The notes: generated by a model not told the origin, from the letters alone. 64,000 nt of DNA from Ridgeia piscesae (GCA_025642075.2 JAODUO010000869.1:67501-131500), one strand, 5' to 3'. Numbered from the stretch's first letter, positions 12,261-26,469 are shown. Program-made: numbers and translations.

Positions 12261-13510
12261 ATGTCTCGGTTTTGGTTGTTGGTTCGATCCCAACTGGTAT
12301 TTTCTTTGTACAAAATTATCCCTGGCATGGGCTTATTTACCAACACGTTAACCTAGTATTGCAATGACAGTTAATATAATTTCTTCATCATAGTTATTAT
12401 TTTCAACATATAATTAATTGAATATTAATTGTTCATTCATCATGTAATAGTAACAGGAAGGAAGCTAATCTTGATATAATACACTGCAATGTAATGCCCT
12501 CCAAGCCCGTCTACTGGCGTTACTATTATTATTACTGTGCTAATACTGTAGTGCAGACTTTTATATATATCTTAGTCATTGTTGATAAAATATTTGCTAA
12601 GTGATCATACGCTTTAATAGTAATCATATTTGTGTTCTTGGTTATATATAAACTATAGCTGGTTATATATAAACTATAGCTCAACCTATGTTTACAGCGT
12701 ATGTAAATATATACAACATCCAGCAAATCCATTTGAAACAAATACGATTCAATAACCAAATAAATAGAAGGACACAAATGTTGGCAATTAGAATTGTTGT
12801 TATTATGTGTATGATTACTCAGAATATGACTTGGATTACTTAAACCGGTTAGTCATTGTTTGTCCATGTTTACAACTTTCTGGTTGGTACCATTCATAAC
12901 AATATACTGTTAGAATAGTAGGAGATATTGCTTGCATTGTACGGCTCTGAGATGCCCCTGACTGCGCCCCTGGCAGTTAGAACATGACAAATATAGAAGT
13001 AAGCCAACGATTAGACATAATTAGTATTTCATTTAATGTATGTTATGTTGTGTAATATGGTTTATTTAGCATCTCACACTTAGGAGGCAAAAAGCAAATC
13101 ATTAAAAAATCATTGACATATGGCAAAAAAGAGAACTTTTATAAGTTATAATGATTTATATATTTATATCAACAATTCTAGAAAATACAAGGCAAACACA
13201 TAATATGACAATAGTATTATATAAACTGTATATCAATTAATAATACTAATAAGAGAAAGTACAAAAACAACATAACAGAATGCAAGTCACTTATTTGTAG
13301 GTGAAACAAATTACTAGATATTTTGGTGAGATACACACATATAAAAATCTACTTTTTGATTTCAAGTAATCTGTGACGATATTACAGAAATAATTGTGCT
13401 GAGACTCCACATTTTAACGGCAAATGTCGTTAATCATTAGCAATGAATACTTTTTATTTTATTTATTTAAATACTTATTACATTAATAATAATAATTGTT
13501 AATATTCATA
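12261..13510. other. AT-rich intronic sequence
   Basis: No coding region is visible. A 25-bp direct duplication (GGTTATATATAAACTATAGCT) occurs at about 12,640-12,680. Confidence 0.5.
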
Positions 13511-13513
13511 ACA

Positions 13514-13780
13514 ATATATATATATGCATGTATGTATGTATGTATGTATGTATGTATGTATGTATGTATGTATGTATGTATGTATGTATGTATGTATGTA
13601 TGTATGTATGTATGTATGTATGTATGTATGTATGTATGTATGTATGTATGTATGTATGTATGTATGTATGTATGTATGTATGTATGTATGTACATACGTA
13701 CGTACGTATGTATATATATATATATATATATATATCATTATTATATATATATGAGTAGTAGTATGTAATGTATGTATATA

Positions 13781-13813
<33 letters not shown>
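13514..13813. repeat. (GTAT)n array with (AT)n flanks
   Basis: About 170 bp of nearly pure GTAT units is followed by TACG-type variants and two AT runs. The MYVC/YIHT open frames are artefacts of this array. Confidence 0.95.
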
Positions 13814-14269
13814 TGAAATAGGTCAACTTAATTACATTTAGTTTTATTTATTTACATGTGATGTAAACAACACCACAAGTTCATCAGTACATTGTGACCG
13901 CAAGCATGACGGCCCCATCGGTATTGGCACTTAATACGACCTAGACATTAAAACATTAAAAACTACCAATACTAAATATACCCCTACATTATATTTATAA
14001 TTGATACCATATCGGTGGGGTCACTAGTTTATTTATCGCACTAAAAACCCTGAGTATACTATAAGAGGAAAACCCTGCGTAAAACCTCGTACACTTACAA
14101 CAGGGAAAAGGGTCAAGAAGCTACAATGCACACAATACATCTAGTGCGACACAGGGAGGTGGGCGGTTACAATTGTTGTCCTAATAACAAATAACATACT
14201 TATAAAAATTAAATAAAGTTAACTGTTTAGTTATCACCCCTATTCGCTATTCATATTCCAATCTCCATA

Positions 14270-14800
14270 TATTATAGATACCACACATTGAATAACAAGA
14301 CCAAGATAATGAGATACCAGACAGTGCGTATCAAACAGTTATGTACCCCACAAATCCAGATACGAGATAGTGAATATCAACCAGTCATGCACCCTAAAAA
14401 ATCCAGGTAACAGACACTGGATATACAACCCCGACAATCACACATCGTAAAGTGATTGTCAAATAGCCGTGTACATCGAATAACCAGATATCATACACTG
14501 GATAACAAGACCAAGATAAACACATACCAGACAGTGACTAATAAAAAGTTGTGTACCCTGAAATCCAGATACCAGACACTAGATGTACAGCCCCGACAAT
14601 CACATACCATACCTTGAATGTCACATGGTTGTGCTCGCCGAATAACCAGATACCAGGCAATGGAGAAGAAGACAGAAATAATCACATCATATACAGTGTA
14701 TACCAAACAGTTTGGTATGTAAGCGAATAACCAGATATCTAGCGATGTATGCGAATAACCAGATACCAGACACTGGATAAAACGACCGAGATAATCACAT
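14270..14800 (+). repeat. Minisatellite with higher-order structure
   Basis: Short blocks such as AACCAGATACCAGACACTGG, ACAAGACCAAGATAA and CCCCGACAATCACA recur many times. A longer block at about 14,284-14,450 is repeated at about 14,488-14,610 (shift near 205 bp), suggesting a higher-order unit built from monomers of about 60 bp. Confidence 0.65.
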
Positions 14801-14811
14801 ACTCATCAGCA

Positions 14812-16022
14812 TGCTGTCGGTCGCTATGCGGCAAAGACTGCTTCCATCACTTGACTATTGTTCTCCATTTATCTCTCTGCTATGAGAGTGATGTCCATGA
14901 GTCGGTCTTTATATCTCTCAGCTTCAGGTTTCTCTTGATGGTATCCTTGAACCGGAGACGAGGGCGCCCTCTCTTTCTGTGACCAGAAGTCAGTTGAGAG
15001 TAGAGAACCTGCTTTGGTAGCCTGTCTGGTGACATCCTCATGAGGTGTCCAGTCCACAGGAGATTCTTTCGGATCAGAAGATCTTCCATACATGGCATCC
15101 CTGTCCGTACGTGTATGTCCTTGTTTGTCACTTTGTCCATCCAGGTTATCCTCATGATCGAACGCAAATTTCGCATCATGAAGGCATGCAGCTTTTTCAC
15201 CTGTCGCCTGTAGACTGTCCAGGCCTCGGCTCCGTATAGGAGGGTGGACATCACGACTGTACGGTATATCTTGCCTTTACCCGCATGGACACATGGTGGT
15301 TGTTCCAGAGTCTCTGGCGAAGTCGGCCGAATGACGCACTAGGCTTGGCCATCGTCAATGCATCCATTACTTGATATAGTGCTTCCGAGGTAGGTGAATT
15401 CCAGAACAGAGTTTCTGCTGGTTTCCATCAACCATGATATCCTCTTCTCGGGTTCTTGTAGAGTTGGGTAGGGTAGCCATCTCATCCATGGTTGGAATCT
15501 AATCGAGGCTTGTCATGGTAATGCGCTGAGGGGTGTTGTCCAGAGCTACGTGATCTATGTCGCCATGGACGTTGAGTAGCTGCTGGAAGTGTTCACTCCA
15601 TCTTGCCACACCTCCCTTACTGTCTGTGAAGGTCTCCATTCCACCTGTTAATTTCAGTCCATTGTAGAAGCCCTTCATGTTGTTTCTGTCAGCAGCTTGA
15701 CTTCAGTGAACGGGTGCGTTTTTGTAGCAGTCTGCAGGCATCTTTGTATGCTGCAGTGGTGGATCTAGTACTCCTGGTTTGCAACACTCTCTGGTGGGCT
15801 TGGTCTCTTTTGCTCATTAGAGTCTGTAGCTCCTGGTCGTTGGGGTTGAACCAGTCGTGATGTTTTCTCTCTGGCTTGCCAAGATGTATCTTGGCTGTGT
15901 TGTATACGACCTGCTGCAGAGCTGCCCATTCCTCGTCTGGTGTTGCGTTTTCCTTTTCCTCCCATTGTGTGAGAGCACTGTCCATCTCCTGCTCAAAACT
16001 CTCCCTATAGCTGATCGTACTT
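14812..16022 (-). mobile_element. RTE-like LINE, internally deleted copy
   Basis: Minus-strand translations give the C-terminal segment (14,880-15,254, with LLYGAEAWTVYRRQ and a GRPRLRF motif) and an upstream linker segment (15,689-15,985). This is the same family as the longer copy at 53,818-56,850, with very similar 3' ends. Compared with that copy it lacks about 840 bp (the region matching about 54,461-55,300), which removes the core of the reverse transcriptase, plus two short pieces of about 33 and 44 bp near 15,650 and 15,690. It ends at a point matching about 55,880 of the long copy, so it is also 5' truncated. It cannot encode an active enzyme. Confidence 0.7.
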
Positions 16023-16059
16023 TACCTATTTATGCCACTTATTTATGCATGACCTTAAT

Positions 16060-16185
16060 CTACTTCTTGACCTTTGACCTTAACCTACTGCTCTACCTTT
16101 CATCTTGACCTTTGACCTTCCTCCCTTCCTCCGCTCCACCCCAGTTACATATTGATAGGACCCTACTATACTACTGGTGTTGAAT
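16060..16185 (-). mobile_element. Solitary terminal end of a TIR element
   Basis: The segment contains two TGACCTTTGACCT-like blocks and ends GGACCCTACTATACTACT. It aligns with the right end of the TIR element at 32,262-32,932 (TGACCTTTGATCTTCCTCC followed by GGACCCTCATAAACTACT). No matching left end is nearby, so it looks like a remnant. Confidence 0.5.
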
Positions 16186-17345
16186 GACTAAAATGTTATT
16201 AACAAAATGAAGTATCAAATTTTAAAGTTACAGTTATAACGACGACATTTAGGTGGGTCCGAATTCTAAACAAGTGTCCACGGCCCCCGAAACAAGCGGC
16301 AATCAGTCACTTCCATAGCTGTTAAGGAAGATCTCAAATGCGTACTTCATGTAATCTGTGACTATAATTTGTTTTTAGCTCCCCCCCGAGTTTGCGAAAC
16401 AACATGCTGGCTGAGTGAACTCATCACTGTGGCCGCCATAGCCAGGCAGTAATCCTTCGAAGACGGAAACGCATTATTTACTTACACAAGTTGATCGAAT
16501 GCAGACATTACTTATGATTGTGTGATACTTAGCTTGCCAACTTCGCAGCCATCCAAATCCCAGGATTCCCGAATCCACATGCCGTCCCGGAAAATTAAAA
16601 AGTATCCAACTTGGGCAAGACTAATGGCACGAAAACACACTAATGAATCGAAATTAACGTATCTAAAATTGTTGGCCTAATAGCAAACAGCACACTTATA
16701 AAATTGCTCAGCAAAAAAAGTAAAATAAAGTTAACTGTTTGTTGAAACCAGCACACGATGGTACTTAATAAACAATCTCAGCAAATTAGCCCTAGAAATA
16801 GTTCCTCAAGTCTGATCACTGCAATTAAATCACTTCGCCTGAGTAAACCAGCTAGATTACCAACATTGTCCATGCGTAATCCGCCAGAGGGCGCCTCTCG
16901 CATTATTCCTCACAGAGGATTATTGTATGCGCCAGCTATCACAATTGTTTTAATGATGATTATTTCCTGGTAGAATAAATTGTATTTAATGTTAAACAAC
17001 TGTGCGCTCATATGTTCTACTGATATATTACACGTATGCATTTGTATGTATGAATAAAATATTTAAAATCCATAACCCTAAATATTAAATAGGGATCACC
17101 AAAATTATGGTTCGAGGTAATTATGACATGGTGAAATAGCATTTGGCGGTCATTTAGCAAATGGTCATTAAGCCATTCAGATGTCCACCGTAATGGTTAT
17201 ACTATCAACATATGTTCTAGATTTAAGGTTTCTTAACACCCCAAGATGGTACCGACGTATGGTCGTGGAGTGCCGATTAAAAAAATCTTGATCGTATATG
17301 CGCCAAAGTGCATTTAGAAGAACGCACGATTTATTAAGGAAGTAC
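16186..17345. other. Unique intronic sequence
   Basis: No family-like open frames or structured repeats were recognised. Confidence 0.4.
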
Positions 17346-17441
17346 CTTGCTGCTGCGGGTGAGAAGTCTTCCGAGGCCAACGAATGTGCAGCCGGCCGTT
17401 GCGTTCATGTCCACAAACCTCACTGCATCAGGTCCCCCAAT
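17346..17441 (-). CDS. Pantothenate-kinase-like gene, exon 5
   Basis: This exon is exactly 96 nt (32 codons, phase 0 to phase 0), with acceptor CTGCTCTAG and donor GTACTT. It encodes a segment ending TAGCTFVGLGRLLTRSSK. It aligns with the substrate/nucleotide loop of animal pantothenate kinases, where a glycine-rich loop precedes Thr-Phe-x-Gly-Leu and the Leu-Leu-Thr turn. Two of the three loop glycines are replaced here, while the TFxGLxxLLT core is kept. It joins in frame to exon 6 and to the end of exon 4. Confidence 0.75.
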
Positions 17442-17706
17442 CTAGAGCAGAATGGATGTCGTGAACCAACTAGGACGCCGGAAAAATGAACCTTATGCCA
17501 TGTCTATTTTATTAACAACCGTATCGAGAATGATGCCACAAACATGCACCGGATAAAAGCAATATATTTTGAATTTTATACTTTTTTGACAAAGGCATGA
17601 AGATGAAAGAATGATTTTGGGGTGTAAACTAACAGGGTCAGTGAATCCATTTCTGTCATATCCAGTATCCACCATACAAATATTTAAGATGGCCGCTTGG
17701 AAATTT

Positions 17707-17775
<69 letters not shown>

Positions 17776-17826
17776 TATATATACATACATAATACATACA
17801 TACATAATCAATACATATATTGTATG

Positions 17827-17873
<47 letters not shown>

Positions 17874-17884
17874 TAGATATAATT

Positions 17885-17924
<40 letters not shown>

Positions 17925-17936
17925 GTGTGTGTGTGT

Positions 17937-18507
<571 letters not shown>

Positions 18508-18682
18508 ATTTTTTTATTATATATGTATAGTCAATCAAAATCGTATATAGTATGGACACACAACCCCATCTCGGTAAAACAATGAATCGTTGGCCATCAC
18601 TCGTAGCCGCACTTGCGTCGGAATGTCTGAACGTGTGGCAGTAGGAGGTTCTCCGTTATACGCAGCCGAGGTTAGTACCTAC

Positions 18683-18909
18683 CAACATCCAACCATTGGC
18701 TGAACCAGCTACGGCTAGAAGACAGGGTGAGGCGTTGTCGGTCGGTTTATCACTACCGCCAGGTTTTGTAGATGAATGGCCACTCTGTGGAGGCACGCTA
18801 CCAACTGTCGCTTCGGCTTGTTTGCCCTTTCCAGCTCCATCTTTTTGTGCGGTGACAGTTTCAGCGAGCATCATGAACATCTGTAGTTGTTTCATACCAT
18901 CGGCTACAC
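18683..18909 (-). CDS. Pantothenate-kinase-like gene, exon 4
   Basis: This 227-nt exon has an AATAG acceptor and a GTAGGT donor. Its frame requires two bases to complete a split codon at the start, and it ends in phase 0. It encodes GVADGMKQLQMF, then a low-complexity Gly/Ser/Pro/Lys-rich insert, then SPCLLAVAGSANGWML. The last block aligns with the family's LLVNIGSGVS-type glycine loop, with the glycine pattern altered. The ADGM block aligns near the position of the catalytic Asp-Glu pair, with Gly where Glu is expected. Exon 3 ends two bases into a codon, so the join is out of phase. See findings. Confidence 0.65.
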
Positions 18910-20637
18910 CTATTAAATAACACAAATGTAAACCGTACGCATTCCAAAATGAGCTATACAGTATAGCCTATGAGTGAGCCCATAAAGCTTAAATGTGCAT
19001 GTAATATGTGAAGTTTCGTTAATTACGTAAGGTACAGATGGTGTAAAATCTAAATATTGTATCCGCTGGTAACAGTATCATTTAAATATTAATGTGACGT
19101 CACTGTAGCCGGACGATTAGTAGGAACCCGGACTTGGACAGATCGCCTAGTGAGAAAAGAATAGATTACCATACCAAATACACATAGCATAGAAGCGTCA
19201 AGGCTGCAGGAAGAGACCCAAATGAGATTTAAGAAAATTGGCAGAAGACGAAAGAAGAAGGAAGTGAATAGCGAGCCGTGGAGTGTTTTATAACCTGTAT
19301 TGCAATATTGTATATACTACATAGGGACACGTGAATGGTGACAGAAACCTACTCATTTACAATTTAAACTACATAGATAATTTGGTCGAGAGCACAGAAC
19401 ACTGATATCCCCATCTTTGTTCTATGCATGTTCCAAGTCTTCCGTTTTGCCTAGGTTCAATCTTATTAATGCTTATTTTCCACATGTTTTGAGGTAAAAT
19501 GCATTAGCTCCTAACACACAAATTTTATATTGACAGTTTTTCTTGGGCCATCTTGAAACTCAAATGGTCCTGATTTTGTTCTGTTATATAATTTTTTCTT
19601 CTTTATATTTTGTCTACACATAATAATGTTTTTCTCAAACTCTGACACTTCTACTTAACATGCATTTTTTGCTTTACATGAAAAAGAATACACACTTTAT
19701 ATGTATTGTAAACAAAAACCTAGTAACGCAAATACTAAAGGCACATACTATTAAGAAAATATTATTGCGCATTGAAAATATGATGATCTCGCAAAGTTTA
19801 GTAAACTTGAAGTAATTGTAAATTAGTTATCTTCATAATTGTTTTAATTTAGCATGTATCTCCAAGAGAGTTAGTTATCTGAAAAAAATGACTCATCATT
19901 AATTCAGTTAAATGGTATAACTGTATCTCTCAGTGAAAAAGTTGCAGTAGTAAAGGTGGAGCGATAATAAAATAATGAGAGAGAACACTGTTGCACATTT
20001 ATATGTTAATTGCATTCATTAACAAAAGCAACGTTGGCTGCAGCACACGAAACGGGGAATACCTCTGAGTAATGTCATGTTTGAGAATTTCGTACCCGAG
20101 TCCTGTGCGGATACGTTTCAAAATAGCTACAACAAGCGATTCAATTTGCCGAAGCCGCATATCCTAGCGCGCTAGGGGTTGCTGCGGCTGACTACAGCAG
20201 TATCTTTGCAAAAACACCTCTTTTAACATCAGCCAATAAAACAGCGCACCAGGAATGTGGGCGGCCTCCGGTCGTGTGACATAAAGTTACGTGATTTCAG
20301 CCATATGCTGCTCATGTGACATGCAATGTTTACGAAATGAATGGGTCATTATATTGGGATTCCCACCAGTCGCACGTCCACCTTCAAATTGGGGCGGGTA
20401 TTTGCACTGTTCCCACGTCTGAAGCAGTAGCGACTGGCGAAGTCAACTGCTATAATGTTATAGTTCAACTCAGTTCACTTCCATTGTTTGAGGGGACGAT
20501 CAGCTGCATGCAAAACTCATTCGCATTGACTGTTATATTAATAAATTTTGAGTTTGGTAGGAAAATGGTCATCAAATAACCATTCGGCAACAAAACGCGT
20601 ACGAATCTGTACATTATTTCATCACCGAGGACCGAGT

Positions 20638-20638
20638 C

Positions 20639-20710
<72 letters not shown>
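20638..20710. repeat. (AT)n array
   Basis: About 72 bp of pure AT repeat. Confidence 0.95.
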
Positions 20711-20715
<5 letters not shown>

Positions 20716-21680
20716 CATCCAGAGAAGTAACAGCGGGCCGAATGCCGGTGATGTCCAAGTTTGAAAAATATTTATTGTACATCGTGTCTCCATGCTCATC
20801 ACAGCATGATTACATATTCTGTAAATGGTAACTTCTTATGTTTTGGCATTTATTGTTCAAGCGTTTCACTCCCTACCCTCCACTTAAACGAAGTACGGGA
20901 GCTAGAAATTATTAACAATAACACAAAGAATATCGTTGGCCGTTCTGACCTTCGCCGCTCAAATCCAAACATATCGACTGCTGCGATTCGTTCTTCATCA
21001 GAAAGCTCAGCCCGGCCGGAACTCCTTGCGTTTCAACTACCTGCTCCAACCTGACAGAAACGCGCGGTTACATCTTAGTTACATTCTTACGTATGTCATA
21101 TTAACATTAAAATCCAAAATAAAATGTATTTTGACACCACATGTTTGTAAACACTCCTGAATCAATTTTTGTAAAGTACAAAAACACACACTGTGTGCGT
21201 TTACAAACTAACACGTAGTAATATACAATACGTATGCGAAAATAATAATGATAAAATGCACAGGTTACATTGGATTATATATTTATAACATAATTATGAA
21301 TTTTAAAAGAAAATACATGAAAAAGACTGATGAAAAGTACAGCTTTTCAGAACCATCCTAAACGTCAGAGTCACGTTTAGTTATTAACACACAGGTTCGT
21401 CAATGGCACCAATGGCACCAAGGACAAGAGAACGTGTGTCTTAGTGAAGAGAACGACAGGGAGTGTAAACGGTTACACGGTCAGCAAGTTATGGCGATGT
21501 GATTGCATATACTGCGTCGTGTATCAGAGTGATATCAGTCCAAGCAGAATTCACAAGTTCCGCTGCCGTTCTCGTACTGCCGCCAACATACACACATGTA
21601 TATGCACGCGCGTATACGCATTCAAACATAATGTATATGCGGGGCGCTCGCACTCACAAACACGTATATGTACTTTCAAA

Positions 21681-22201
<521 letters not shown>

Positions 22202-22252
22202 CAAACGAAGGAATATCACAAACGTACGCACGCACACACATGCATAAACTTA

Positions 22253-22355
<103 letters not shown>

Positions 22356-22439
22356 GATCCTCTTCGTGCGGGATTACACATAAGTCCGCAACCAAAAGAA
22401 CGTCAATGTGTCCTGTACGCTGCCAACTTTGTCACTTGG

Positions 22440-25070
22440 CATCCGATTGGTTTAATCTTTCTCTTCCCACCAGTAGTCAAGCGCATAGCTAATTTCGGAA
22501 TGGATGTCAATCGCATTCTGCAGACGTATCCGAACCATCTCCATCTGCCGCAGATGGAGATGGTTTAACCTCTCGAGAGATGGGCTTAACCTCTCGAGAG
22601 ATGGGCTGCATGCCATTTCTTTCGTGGAGTTCCTTGTTAGAAATTTTGTAGGGCCAGTAGATTCGCAGAATCCTCCTGAGACACTTATTTTGAAAAATGT
22701 CTAGCATCTGGCAGCACATACATCTGGTGACCTTCCATGATTCTGCAGCATATAGCAGCACACTGTTCTTTAATGACGCAAATGTCCCTGTGGCCTCTCA
22801 CTCTGAGTTTCGATCTGCTGTCACCTTGGCCCCAAGATAAGTGAATTCGGTCACCTCTTCAATGATATGTCCTCCAGTCGTAACTGGGTCTGCTGTCTGA
22901 CTGGTGGTTCGCAGTACCTTTGTTTTTTTCGATGTTTATCTTTAATTATACGTTTCCAACATTTCTGGCAAGGATCTCACTTTTAGTTTGGATGCCTCCT
23001 TAGTGGTGTGACAGAATATATATATGTCATCTGCGATATCTCGATCATCCAGTGTTTCTATGAAGGTCCACCTGATGCCAACGTTTGTTCGTAATGTTGT
23101 TTCGTTTATGATCTAGTTGATCGCAAAGCAGAAAAGGAATGGAATTAATATGCATCCTTGTTTGACTCCTGTCTTTATTTCAAATTACTCTGTCAGATAT
23201 TGGACGTAAATGACATTAGATCTAAAATCACCATAGAACAGTTTGATTATGCTCGCACTATTCGGGGGATTCCATAACGCCGGAGTATACACCAGAGAGT
23301 GTCTCTGTGAATGCTCTCTTTTCGAAATCAACGAATTTTGCATAGACTGGTATGTTCCATTCCTGACACTGTTCCATGATATGTCGTAATGTAAAAATAT
23401 GGTTAATACAATATCTTCCTTTCCGAAAGGCTGCCTGTTCTTTGCGGGTCCATGGCTGATGTCAAGAATAACCCTACAGAAAACGTTGCAAGTGACAGAT
23501 AGAAGAGTGATCCCTCTCTTGTTGTTACACCGACTATGTTACCCTTTTTCGATAGTATGACAATAAGGCCCGTCTTCCAGTCACCTGGTATTTATTCTGC
23601 CTCCCATATACCTTCAAAGATCCCTTTCAAGGTTCTAACTACGATTTCTCCTCCACCCTTCACCATATCTGCACTCATACCGTCAGTTCCTGGTGCCTTC
23701 CCTGACTTCATGGAACTGACTGCTATCTTCACTTCTACAGCAGATGGTGGGTCTGTATTGTTCATCATGTCTTCGACGCTTACTGGAATGGCTGATAGGT
23801 TGGTTGGTGCTTCTTTGGTCTGGGTCTGTTCTGCTACACCAATGAGAGCATTTCCATATACAGCTTTCACTGGAACTTCATTGTTTCCAAAGCCGCTGGC
23901 GAGTGTTTTAGTTATATTGTATAATGCAGCGAAATTGTGATTTTGTGCAGTTGTTTCCGCTTCATCTGCTGGTTTCTCAATGAAAGCTCTCTTGTTTGCT
24001 TTCGTCTGTCTTTTCAAATTTTTTTCCAGTTCTAAGTAAGTATCTTGTCTGTAGCTGTTCCTTCAGTTGTTGGGATTTCGTATCATCTAGCTTCTTTTGT
24101 GTTGCGTTTCTTTCATCAATTGTTGTCCCCGTGTCTGATTTAACCCATTCTTCTTTTTGTTTTCTTTGGTAGCCTAAACATTCTTGCTTGTTTTCGTCAA
24201 TACCTGGTTGAAACTATCAATGGTTAATTATTACTGATCCTCTTGGAGTATGCAAAAGCGGTTTTTAAAGTCCAGTTGAAAAGATGTCCTTGTGTGAGGG
24301 TTCTTCGACTTGTTTATGTCAATTCACCGCTGCCGCTCCTCTCCTTTTTTGCCTTTCTTAGGTTTAATAACAATGTTGCCAATACCAGCACATCGTCGCT
24401 CCGCTTCTCGCTCTGACATCCTGGAGTGATCGTCTCGATTCCAAGTAGCTTTGTGAATAGTTCTGTGTTTGAGAAGCGTTCCGCCTATGATTAACTAGTT
24501 TCCACATATAGACCAGAAAGTCTCTCGCCGTTGTTATTGATCCTTGGCCTTGGGTGCTCATGACCCTTTCTCTTCTTCTATTGCTCTGTCCAATTCTTGC
24601 GTTAAGGTCTCCACCACCATGAGTACATCAACTCCTCAAACTAGGCATATAACTCATCCTTCATCTCTTCCTCTGCAGCTTCTGTTGGTGCATAACAAGC
24701 AACCACTGTCAACTTTAGAGTACAATCAAGAATTGATCAATATGTCGTTGATTGGTTTCCACTCATACAGTTTTTCCCACTTTTCTAGCCACAATCATGG
24801 CAACTCCGCTTTTGTACAGTTTATGTTTGACCAGAATAAATAATGGTATGTCCAGTGGACAATGTTCTCTTTCCTGGGTCTATCCAGCGTGCCTCACTCA
24901 TGCAAAGAGGTAAATTGTTGTAATTCTCCCGTAGTAGTTGCTGAAGCTGCTCTGCTTGACAGAGTGTCCTCACATTACATGAGTCCACTCGTATCTTTGT
25001 TTTTGGCTTGAGGAGCTCCACTCTCCGGGCATCAGCTTCCGATTGGGCTTGGCTGACACTTTTCGTGAAC
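22440..25070 (-). mobile_element. RTE-like LINE, broken full-length-scale copy
   Basis: Minus-strand translations run in the expected order. The endonuclease start is at 25,021-24,821 (a VRTL-type and SEARW motif). The endonuclease-RT linker is at 24,017-23,592, containing SGKAPGTDGMS. Reverse transcriptase pieces in several frames cover about 23,450-22,900. The C-terminal region is at 22,761-22,507 (AAESWKV, LRRILRIYWPYK). Many frameshifts and stops make it inactive. It belongs to the endonuclease-plus-RT LINEs of RTE type but to a different family from the 14.8-kb and 53.8-kb copies. Confidence 0.7.
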
Positions 25071-25642
25071 CCAGGTTCCTGGGTAGCTTCACTCCTTGCA
25101 CCACTTGCATTCTGTACTTTGATATTGGTTTATGTGGTATAGTGTTTTTTTATGTTAAGGGTGCTCAACCCTCCTCCTTTCACAGCCGGAGCTTGAGACT
25201 GGCCAAGGCGGAATTCTCACATACCACACACAAACACACATACTCGCGCGCGCGCAGTCACGCGCACAAGCACGCATCCTGAAACGTTAGATATATGGAT
25301 AGCGAGGATGAAAAACCTGGAGGCAAGAGCACGTTCTCAACATGGTAAGAGAACAAATGATGACTAAATATTGAGGAAATTATAAACACACTTATTCGAA
25401 GTTATTATATGAGATAAGACATTTTGAATCACGTATTCAAAGGACAACAAAAGATAGATCAATGAAAAAGAAACGTCCCTAACCGAACAAATAACAAATA
25501 CAAATTAATGAACGAAAACTGTAGATAAAACAGAATATGGGCAAGAATGGACTTCACATAATTACGGTACATTTATAAGGTTCAGACAACGGAATGGTAG
25601 AATAACAAGATGTGCAACAACATAATGCAAGTCTCTGCTTAC

Positions 25643-25827
25643 TGGATGTTCAGTGCCTTCTCCAGCAGCTGTTTATGTATACTGCTGCCACAGCCAGTCG
25701 CCGGGACAGAGCTGGGAGTTGAGGTTACTTCCGGTCGGTCGACATTGTCCTTGATGAACTGTATCAGTGCTGCCGGGTCGGTTTGCGGCAGCAGAGCTAG
25801 ACGCAGCCGGCCGACATTCTTATCTCC
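25643..25827 (-). CDS. Pantothenate-kinase-like gene, exon 3
   Basis: This 185-nt exon has acceptor TGCACAG and donor GTAAGC, starts in phase 0 and ends two bases into a codon. It encodes about 61 residues from GDKNVGRLRL to HKQLLEKALNI. The segment PATGCGSS corresponds to the family's Ala-Thr-Gly-Gly-Gly-Ala motif, and the helix after it leads toward the catalytic Asp-Glu region. Third-position use and the absence of stops support a coding exon. Confidence 0.75.
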
Positions 25828-26398
25828 CTGTGCAGTAGACATCCAACCAACGAAATATGATTGTGCATATATATTACTTGTGAGGTTTTGATTGACTAAT
25901 ATACTCACCCCAAAAGCATTTTAAAGTACCATAATATTAAAAACAAATTTCAAGTGAAATAACATACCAGTATATTTTACATAACTTTCCGTAACTCCTT
26001 ATCAATAATTTAACACGCGGTGCATAATTATTAAATAAAATAGCACCCAACAAAAATAAACAGCATTTTCGGGTTTATAATTTTCCTTATCTGCTAACCG
26101 ATCGTTATTTTACAAAACAAAGCATAACTGAATTACAATACGAGGGAAAACATACCAGTTGAAATCGTGGTTTTGGGGGGAAACTCAAAAAGGTCGCTTT
26201 GATTCAGACATCGGAATACGGTGGAGTGCTGTTAAAAATTAGTTTTGCATAAATAATCCAGTAAGGGTTTTACAGTGATACGTGAATGATTGGATTGAAT
26301 AGTGTTTCATACGCGTGTTCTTGTGCGTAAGTCACACAAACAGGAAGAAACTTGTTGTGTCGGTGAGTGGGAAGTCTCAGTAATGTCAAAAGGAATAC
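25828..26398 (-). other. Intron 2 (571 bp)
   Basis: A short AT-rich intron with no repeats of note. Confidence 0.65.
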
Positions 26399-26469
26399 CT
26401 TCGTGAATATGGGTTTTCCGTCTTTATAGTCTTTCTTCGAGCGATATACAACTTTGGCCAACGAAGTAC
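26399..26469 (-). CDS. Pantothenate-kinase-like gene, exon 2
   Basis: This short 71-nt exon has acceptor TACTTGTAG and donor GTATTC. It takes two bases to complete the split Gly codon from exon 1, then encodes TSLAKVVYRSKKDYKDGKP and four more residues. Together with exon 1 this gives a DIG-T-S-L-A-K-V-V-Y motif. It corresponds to the N-terminal phosphate-binding beta hairpin (Asp-Ile-Gly-Gly-x-Leu-x-Lys) of type II/animal pantothenate kinases, with one Gly changed. Confidence 0.7.

Larger units (their letters stand above)
9926..17345 (-). other. Intron 5 (7.4 kb), repeat-filled
   Basis: This intron contains a GT then GTGC array (about 10,284-10,380), a SINE (11,043-11,365), a diverged duplication (11,690-12,260), a GTAT array with AT flanks (about 13,514-13,813), a minisatellite (14,270-14,800), an RTE-like LINE copy (14,812-16,022) and a solitary transposon end (about 16,060-16,185). 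No extra exon of the host gene was identified. Confidence 0.6.

Noticed and set aside
18696..18920. Plus-strand open frame of 74 codons
   Set aside because: It is the antisense shadow of exon 4 of the kinase-like gene. The minus strand has the splice sites and family match.
20941..21015. Second hammerhead-like motif (CTGATGAAG on the minus strand)
   Set aside because: The GAAAC half of the core is missing and no stem II can be drawn.
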